Positions 57,372 through 64,000 of a DNA stretch of 64,000 nt are shown in pieces (the first letter of the stretch is position 1; the number at the start of each line of letters is the position of its first letter). A program made the translations under genes and the position numbers. The DNA is taken from contig CAUEEP010000742.1 of assembly GCA_958450365.1 (NCBI GenBank), forward strand, positions 4,236,501-4,300,500, given 5' to 3'. The DNA is from Mesorhabditis belari. Taxonomy: Eukaryota > Nematoda > Chromadorea > Rhabditida > Rhabditidae. The notes beneath the pieces were generated by a model, which was given only the letters and a program-made list of their open reading frames with translations, was not told the origin of the DNA and did not search any database.

Positions 57372-58233
57372 CTCGTTTTTCTTTTGAACCAACTTCTTGC
57401 TCTTTGCAGTTTAGCTAATATTTTGCATACCCAATTTTACAAAGTGCACTGGGTCTTCAGAGAAAGCTCACCTTGAAGCGTACGTACTTGTCCAGCGTAC
57501 ACACTTGTCTTGAAGCGTACGTACACAGTCAAAACGATCTTAAAGTGCTTGCTTTTGATTCTGATTGATACTTTCCAATTGATAATTTCTAATTGATAAT
57601 TTCTAATTGATGAAAGGTGTTATAATTGATAATTATAGCTCATTCCCAATAAAAGCTAACAATTAATATCAAATAATTTATTCCAAGTCGTTTTATATCT
57701 TCTATGAGATCGAACATTTTCGCGGTAAACACACATCGAACCCCTTTCTCTTTTAGTGACAATGGTTAGCAGAAAATTGATAGGAAAAAAAAGGAGAATG
57801 CAATGGATTGGAGGAAACCATTATTGATGGAAGAAAAAGAATGACATAAGAGGAAAAAAAAGGAGAAAGGAGTGACAATCACTTGTTGGAAAAGGAGGGA
57901 AGGAACGACCGAGTCAAATTCCTCCATCGATTGCCTTAAAAAGGGGTTTGAAGAGTGTTTCGGTTCAACTTAGTCAAAGGTCATTTTCTTTCAATCTTCT
58001 TGCTTCAAAATCTTCTTGCTTGTCTACCTTTTTCTGATTTATTTTCACTTTTGCATGAATTTCTGGCAGCCGAACACCCAGAGGGCAAATCTGGGAAACC
58101 GGCTTTGAAACGGAGAGAGAGAGAGAGCTCAGAGAGAGCTCACGTTGAGCAATCCACTTAAAAAAAAGAGAACTCATCCTGGATTTCTTTTCGACTTTGA
58201 TCATAAATTAGCTTTTATATAAATTTTAGATTA

Positions 58234-59644
58234 ATGAGGATACGATTATTTTTACAATTCTCTTTCTTTTCTCTTGTTTATTCATGGCCAGATGGAGCTC
58301 CATGTGTACATGCAGCATTTGAGAGTATGAACCCGTTGGAAGCAGTCGAACATCAAGGAGGATTACAGGTCGAGAATCCTTCAAAATTATTACTCACTTT
58401 TGATCTCTAAACAAGTGAAAAAACCTTTTCTTTCTTTAACAATTTAATAAATTTAAAACAAAATTTAGTTGAACGAACCTCCTTACGAAATCGCTGTCGA
58501 TCAATCGTGTTATTGGGCAAATCAACCAGTTGGATGTTTGTTATTTTTTAAAAATTTAATCAATGTTTAATCTTTAGTGACAGTTCAAGGCAAAAATCTC
58601 ACAATCAAGTTCAAAGGATTCGCCGTTCAGCCGTATGAATGGAGAAATGGAAGAACGTTGGGCAGGTTCGTGAAAAGAAACAATAAACTCTCTTTGAACA
58701 ACAAGGATCTTTAAGAATCTGTGATTTGATTCTAGATCTAGCTTCTAGAGTAAGGATTCTAGACCTAGATCTAGATCTAGCTTCTAGAGCAAGGATTCTA
58801 GATCTAGATTCTAGAGTAAGGATTCTAGGTCTAGCTTCTAGAGTAAGGATTCTAGATCTAAATTCTAAAGCTAGGATTCTAGATCTAGCTTCTAGAGCAA
58901 GGATTCTAAATCTAGATTCTAGAGCAAGGATTCTAGACCTAGATTCTAAAGCTAGGATCTAATCTAGATTCTAGAGCAAGGATTCTAGCCCTAGATTCTA
59001 AAGCTAGGATCCTAGATCTAGATTCTAGAGTAAGGATTCTAAATCTAGATTCTAAAGCTAGGATCCTAGATCTAGATTCTAGAGCAAGGATTCTAGACCT
59101 AGATTCTAAAGCTAGGATTCTAGATCTAGCTTCTAGAGCTAGGATTCTAGATCTAGATTCTAAATCTTAAATTTTAGAACAACATTCTTAAGTCTTAACC
59201 ATAATATGATCTTTTTAAGACTAAAACATCTTCAGAATCGGCCAATTCATTCGGCTTGATGACAATGGATCTTGGCAACAACAATGCTTTAGAAGAAAGG
59301 TTGCCTGAGAAAAAGATAATCTTCAAACCATTCTAAGAAATTTGATTTTAGAGTTCTTATTCTAAGCTTTCAAATGAATCACTTTCTAGGACTCAGCCAC
59401 CCATTCGCACGATGAAAAGAAGAAACATATCAAACTTTGGTGGAAAAGTGATGATGATTTGAGAACTGTGCAATTTGTGTTTGTTTTAGCTTTAATTAAG
59501 AAATTCAAAGCTTTTAGGGCGACCGTCGTTGAGCACATTCGGAAATTCTGGGTGAAATCGGTTATATCAGTGCCGATTCCGCCGTGTCGACAATCGAGAA
59601 GGACCGAGGTTTGTGTGGACAAATATATCGGATCGGATAAATAA
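58234..59644 (+). CDS. secreted Reeler-domain protein
   Basis: Six exons: 58234-58368, 58469-58535, 58578-58665, 59236-59299, 59390-59478, 59518-59644; 189 aa. Signal peptide about residues 1-18 (MRIRLFLQFSFFSLVYS), then one Reeler domain: DGAPC, a PPYEIAVDQ strand, VTVQGK-type strand, FKGFAVQ, FRRKDSATHSHDEKK and W..SDDDLRTVQFVATVVE. Reeler domains occur in reelin, ferric-reductase-like proteins and arthropod/worm secreted defence proteins; a single-domain secreted form here suggests an extracellular or immune-type role, which is inference. The ATG follows TTTTAG by four bases, consistent with spliced-leader addition. The last intron is only 39 nt and a multiple of three, so it can be read through in frame; splicing restores the conserved QFVATVVE strand. 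The stop abuts a foldback element. Confidence 0.88.
58731..59166. repeat. GATTCTAGATCTA minisatellite
   Basis: Irregular 12-27-bp units (TCTAGATCTAGATTCTAGAG with CAAGGATTC) in Reeler intron 3. It is open in one frame on the plus strand by unit length only. Confidence 0.95.
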
Positions 59645-60624
59645 AAGATGATGCAAAATTATGGAAACTCGATTTTTCGACTGTAACTCGACACCCAATT
59701 ATTCAATTCCCTTAATTTCTGTGGTCAATTTCAATTTTTAGTTCAGAAACACAGTGCTACGCTTTTACGCTTCTGTTACGTTTTCACAGTGTTACGATTT
59801 GTTGTTCTGTTACGTGTTACGCTCTGTTAAGTGTTACGCTCTGTTAAGTGTTACGCTCTGTTAAGTGTTACGCTCGGTTAAGTGTTACGCTCTGTTAAGT
59901 GTTACGCTCTGTTAAGTGTTACGCTCTGTTAAGTGTTACGCTCTGTTAAGTGTTACGCTCTGTTACGTGTTACGCTGTTAAGTGTTACGCTGTTAAGTGT
60001 TACGCTCTGTTAAGTGTTACGCTCTGTTACGCTTTCACAGTGTTACGCTTTGTTACGCTAGTACTTCGAAGTTCAAAGGTGTCAACCTCTCGGCAGAATT
60101 GTTTGGCAGGATTTGCACATATTTTGAAAAATTTCTCGCTTCGTATTTACTTATTTTTCTCTTTTGATTAAGAAATAGACTTATCTGCAGCATTTAGCAT
60201 TAGAAGATTTCCAATATTTCAAAAATTTTGAGGACCAATAGTTGAATTCCCTGAAGCAGAGCAGCGATTTGTATAGCAACTCTGCAAATCATTCCTGATT
60301 TGCTGTCTTACAAAGTTTATGCATTTTTTTTTGTGATATTTGTCTAAATTTAATTGATTGGAAAAAAAACTAAAAGGTTTGGTTGATTTTTGAGGAATTC
60401 GTGAGAGATGAAAACTATTGAAAACGATGATTCTGCCGAGAGGTTTGCACCTTTGAACTTCGAAGTACTAGAAAAAGCGTAACAATGTATTTTTGAATTA
60501 AAAATTGAAATTAACCACAGAAATTCACTTGAAATTTCATATAAATATGAAATTAGGGAAATTGAAGAGTTGGGCGTCGAGTAACAGTCGAAAAGCCGAG
60601 TTTCCATAATGGTGCGTCACCCTG
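59645..60624. mobile_element. foldback element with CAGGGTG terminus and an array in one arm
   Basis: The right end reads (complement) CAGGGTGACGCACCATTATG; the left end is partly decayed but matches from ATTATGGAAACTCG on. The arms extend about 190 bp and include CTAGTACTTCGAAGTTCAAA and CAACCTCTCGGCAGAAT on both sides. In the left arm a 17-bp unit (GTTACGCTCTGTTAAGT) is expanded to about 14 copies (59,815-60,040), where the right arm has one GTTACGC. Confidence 0.85.
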
Positions 60625-60801
60625 TTTACTGGATTTAAAACCTTGTGAAGTTTGTAAAACCATTTCTTTTGTAGCTTTTAACATCGATGCTAATAATCAA
60701 ATACATCTTTATATTTATGCTATCGTAAATAGTCTAATAGAAGCCACCTATAGAAGCGTCGCGTAGTCTAAGTTTACTCTCAAACAAAGCAAATCAAGCA
60801 A
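60625..60801. other. no supported gene
   Basis: Short A/T-rich spacer; nothing recognisable. Confidence 0.5.
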
Positions 60802-61036
60802 ATGAAACAATCTGTTTAACTCCATCCATGAAACAATCAGTTTAACTCCATTCATGAAACAATCTGTTTAATTCCATCCATGAAACAATCTGTTTAACTC
60901 CATTCAGGAAACAATCAGTTTAACTCCATCCATGAAACAATCTGTTTAACTCCATCCATGAAACAATCAGTTTAACTCCATCCATGAAACAATCAGTTTA
61001 ACTCCATCCATGAAACAATCTGTTTAACTCCATTCA
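60802..61036. repeat. 26-bp minisatellite
   Basis: About nine units of CATGAAACAATCTGTTTAAC plus TCCATC, with CTGTTTAAC/CAGTTTAAC alternation. Confidence 0.95.
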
Positions 61037-62009
61037 GTTGTTCAGTCTGAAAACAGCAAAACTTTGAGCCAATGAATCAAGAATTCGAATCAATAATAGC
61101 TGATTCAAATTCAAACTCACCACGTCGAGTTCGAAATAAACAATCTCTTAGATCTCAAATTAAAGTCGAGAAGATCGGTGATTTTTTAAGATCTAACAAA
61201 TATTAGGTTGGAAAGAAGTTTGACTAGAATCTCTTAAAAATAAATTCACTAATTCAAGAACATTTTGTTCTATTATTTACAAGTCGACTCCAAGAAATTA
61301 CTCTTAAAAAATGAGTGCTTTCCCCGCTGAAAACCCCCAAATTTCAGCTCTACTCGATAATTCCCTATAGGTCAGCTCAATCAAATCCCATTCAAAAGGA
61401 GATCAACCACAGATTTGTGACATAGATTTCCGATTTACTCTCTAATCCACAGGTTAAAAAATGAGTGCAACTTTCTCATAAAATTAGAGATTTTTGAACA
61501 AATTACTATTTTCCAGCTTAAATTCAGCTTACTTTTTAGGTTAATCTGATATTCCAAAAATCGATTTATCAGAACTCGATCACCAAATTTCACCAAAGTC
61601 CAACCCAATATATAATCTAGCTTTAGAATTATCGTATGTAAATATAAAACAGATGGATAAAGATTTGATCAATGATTTGATCAATCAATGATTTCTTTTT
61701 GTTAAAAAATCTGGAAAGAATTGATGGCTTGGTTTTTGAGAAATCATCGTGCAAACTTTTTCTAACCTCCAGCCATCAATAGCTCCAGCCATCAATAGCT
61801 CCAGCCATCAATAGCTCTAGCCATCAATAGCTCCAGCCATCGATAGCTCCAGCCATCGATAGCTCCAGCCATCAATAGCTCCAGTCATCAATAGCCCATC
61901 CATAGCAATCAATGTTTCGAGATGAATTTGAATTTTGTGAAAGAGCGATCTACTTTCTTTCAAACCTAATATTTTAGCATTACAGTAAGAAAATCGAATT
62001 TTTTTATAG
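61037..62009. other. intergenic or upstream intron, with 16-bp minisatellite at 61,770-61,899
   Basis: The array unit is CCATCAATAGCTCCAG. Otherwise A/T-rich. A frame at 61,310 (MSAFPAENPQISALLD) ends quickly and has no joinable donor. Confidence 0.6.
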
Positions 62010-62328
62010 AACTGGTTCGCTCCAATGCCCACCGCTCCCCCACCAGTGAAAGCTTTCAAACAAGAGACACATCGAGTATTCGGTAAAGGCGGTTTTCAAG
62101 ATGCTCCTTTCAGGGTAAGAAAGATTTTCGGCTTCTAATCGAAACCGTTAAACAATCAGTTTTTTCTAATTTTTTTTCAGAATTTCTTAAATTTCTTAAA
62201 TTTCTTAAATTTCTTAAACAATTTTATATGCAATACAGAATTTTCTTACTTGCACACGAATCTTTGCTTACTTTTGCAAATCTTTTCTTTTGCAGCCGAT
62301 GAATGGAAGAGGCAGAGGCCGAGGCTAA
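62010..62328 (+). CDS. small or 3'-terminal Arg/Gly-tailed protein (unrecognised)
   Basis: Two exons, 62010-62114 and 62296-62328, joined in phase 0 (CAG acceptors, GTAAGA donor). The reading is NWFAPMPTAPPPVKAFKQ, then RVFGKGGFQDAPFRP, ending NGRGRGRG and stop. The first in-frame ATG (62,025) would give a 40-aa protein after a TTTTTTATAG acceptor that could be a trans-splice site; otherwise these are the last exons of a longer gene. The RG tail suggests RNA binding or arginine methylation, by inference. I do not recognise the family. Confidence 0.45.
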
Positions 62329-63131
62329 TTTGTTGTCAAAAATTCGACATTTTTTTCCCAAAAAATAACTCGTTTTACTTCAATTTCCACTAACATTTTT
62401 GGCTTGAATTTGCTTTTAAACAAATTTTTAAACCAGAATTCAATTTTTCGACACTGGTTTGACTTCACTTTTTGCGTGTGATATTTAGCTTTTTTCTCGC
62501 TTTTTCTTTTTCCATTCGGTTTCTAATCGTGATGCTAAAAAAATGGATTTCTAGGGCTTGAGCTGATCATCTACAGCGATCAATTTCATCACCATTTCAC
62601 TTTTTCTTTATCTGCTATTGTTTTGCCGCGTTTTTATGTGCCAAATTGCATCACTCACCAGTCAGCTAAGGAGAATAAAGATTAAATATTTAAATAATAT
62701 TCAAATAATATTCAAATAAGATTCAAATAAGATTCAAATACATAACTAAAATTCACTTTTAAAGATACCCACTTTCTTCTAGTTTTACTTTTTTTTATTC
62801 TAACTATAAGAAAAAAAAGCCTTTTTGATCACCAAAAGTGATTACCAATCGAGTTTTCACAAAACTTCACAAGGTAATCACTTTTGATAATCACTTTTCA
62901 CAAAACTCTATTCAGAATTTTTCAAAACAAGATTCTAATATGGTATATAAATACAAAATTTATCGATTTTTTTTTGCTTTTCCTCTAGCAAGATTGTAAA
63001 TCTCCGTCGAATGCCTGTTGTGAATTCTCTCTTTTTTTTTGCATTGCCTAGCTTTGTGCACGAGTGCGTGTGTGAAATAAATTGTCTTGCGAATGATCTT
63101 TTGCTTTCGTATGCACGTAAGCTCTTTTCAG
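62329..63131. other. intergenic or intron
   Basis: No gene seen. 62,820-62,900 holds an inverted repeat around AAAAGTGATTACC / GGTAATCACTTTT. 62,690-62,740 is a TTCAAATAA array. Confidence 0.5.
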
Positions 63132-63217
63132 CCAAATAAGGGACAACAACAGAATTCTTTTGGACAAGGAACAACCGTTAGTTTCTTTGTCGAAGAGGCT
63201 ACAACTCAGCCACCACC

Positions 63218-63249
<32 letters not shown>

Positions 63250-64000
63250 CACAGGTTTGAATGAAATAAAGAAGTTTTGGAAATTGGTAGAGAGGGGATT
63301 GAATTCTCGACCTTATGCTTATTGCTCTACCACTGAGCTATCTAGACTTTTACTTTGCCAAGAGAAATCGATAAACTAAAGAAGAGTTTATAGACGTAAA
63401 ATGTGTAGATCAGCAAAGATAGTTGTTCAAAAAATTGTTTTTCTTTGACTAGGAAAAGGCACCAGATCCTGGTAATCTTTTTCTTCCGCTTCTAGTCTAT
63501 TTGTTAGAGGTTTTGAATATGGATTCCGAATTAGCTTTTAGTTTTCCCAATGAAATAGGTCAGCAATAGCATCGCAAGATCGCTAGATATCTGACATCAA
63601 AGTTTACGTCGGTTATAAGTCTTATTTTACCCAATGATTCATCAATATGAATCAATGAGGGCAAAGATCAAAAAGATGGCCACAAATCATAAACATTTCC
63701 ACTTTGAACCCACAATTTTCTATTCAACTTTTGACCTTTCCCCTCATTGATTCATATTGATGAACCAATGATTCATATTGATGTACCAATGATTCATATT
63801 GATGAACCTTATTTGTTTGAATTATTTGACTGGGATTTCAAGTGGGAGTTAATCAAAAAAAAGCCTCAAAAAAATCGAAAAATCGAGATCCAAGTTTATA
63901 AAGGTAAAATGTGTAGATCAGCAAAGATAGTTGTTCAAAACATTGTTTTTTTTGTCCAGGGAAAGGCACCAGATCAAGGTAATCTTTTTCTTCCGCTTCT
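63132..64000 (+). CDS. partial gene: Gln/Pro/Thr-rich exon plus duplicated 19-nt exon
   Basis: Exon 63132-63254 (after CTCTTTTCAG) reads PNKGQQQNSFGQG, then VSFFVEEATTQ, followed by eight Pro and six Thr codons and a CAG|GTTTGA donor, phase 0. A 19-nt exon follows at 63453-63471 (EKAPDP, ends phase 1) and a duplicated version at 63960-63978 (GKAPDQ). No start codon is in view, so the 5' end lies upstream, possibly alternative splicing from 62,114, which has the same phase; the 3' end is outside the window. Mucin-like Thr/Pro composition; function unknown. Confidence 0.5.
63286..63347 (-). pseudogene. tRNA-like sequence, anticodon arm deleted
   Basis: The minus strand has a perfect D-arm (TAGCTCAGTGGTAGAGC) and a B-box relic (AATTCAATCCC), but only about 60 nt in all; most of the anticodon arm is gone. 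Confidence 0.5.
63396..64000. repeat. direct duplication carrying a small exon
   Basis: 63,396-63,493 and 63,904-64,000 are about 93% identical, starting GTAAAATGTGTAGATCAGCA and running through the 19-nt exon and its donor. The spacer has an inverted pair around GATTCATCAATATGAATC. Confidence 0.85.

Overview
Eukaryotic genomic DNA that reads as a free-living (rhabditid-type) nematode. The genes have many short exons, introns with GT..(T)TTTCAG boundaries, first coding exons that begin a few bases after a TTTTNAG acceptor (typical of spliced-leader trans-splicing), and protein families typical of worms: an SBK1-like kinase, a worm-type UDP-glucuronosyltransferase, a Rhesus-type ammonium/CO2 channel, a secreted Reeler protein and a DD37D mariner relative. 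The species cannot be fixed from sequence alone. All exon models below were built by hand by matching splice phase across GT/AG sites; each complete model closes to a whole number of codons.

Layout. 1-4,650: no convincing gene; two MITEs, a foldback element and minisatellites. 11,203-27,155 (+): SBK1-like kinase in 13 exons (507 aa) whose catalytic HRD aspartate is asparagine; three more possible phase-0 first exons at 4,654, 15,187 and 18,565. 28,061-33,646 (-): IST1, the ESCRT-III-related partner of VPS4, in 11 exons (587 aa), with an internal alternative first exon (29,490-29,741) that would give a form without the ESCRT-III core. 34,414-38,067 (-): a UGT in 12 exons (523 aa), upstream of IST1 on the same strand. 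38,620-42,140: transposon remnants. 43,360-55,224 (+): Rh-type ammonium channel in 16 exons (527 aa), with a structurally intact DD37D (maT-type) transposon of 1,285 bp inserted in one intron on the opposite strand. 58,234-59,644 (+): a 189-aa secreted Reeler-domain protein. 62,010-62,328 (+): last two exons of a short Arg/Gly-tailed protein. 63,132-end (+): part of a Pro/Thr-rich protein with a tandemly duplicated 19-nt exon.

The genes do not form one pathway. What ties the window together is its non-coding architecture: most long introns and intergenic stretches carry a different short-period minisatellite, about ten decayed tRNA-like sequences, five copies of one ~265-bp MITE, and several other foldback elements. 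In at least four places the minisatellite unit is visibly derived from a foldback arm or a tRNA-like T-arm, so the window appears to show how such arrays are seeded. The region 35,632-36,012 is a run of A/T/G homopolymers that looks like unresolved or erroneous sequence inside a UGT intron.
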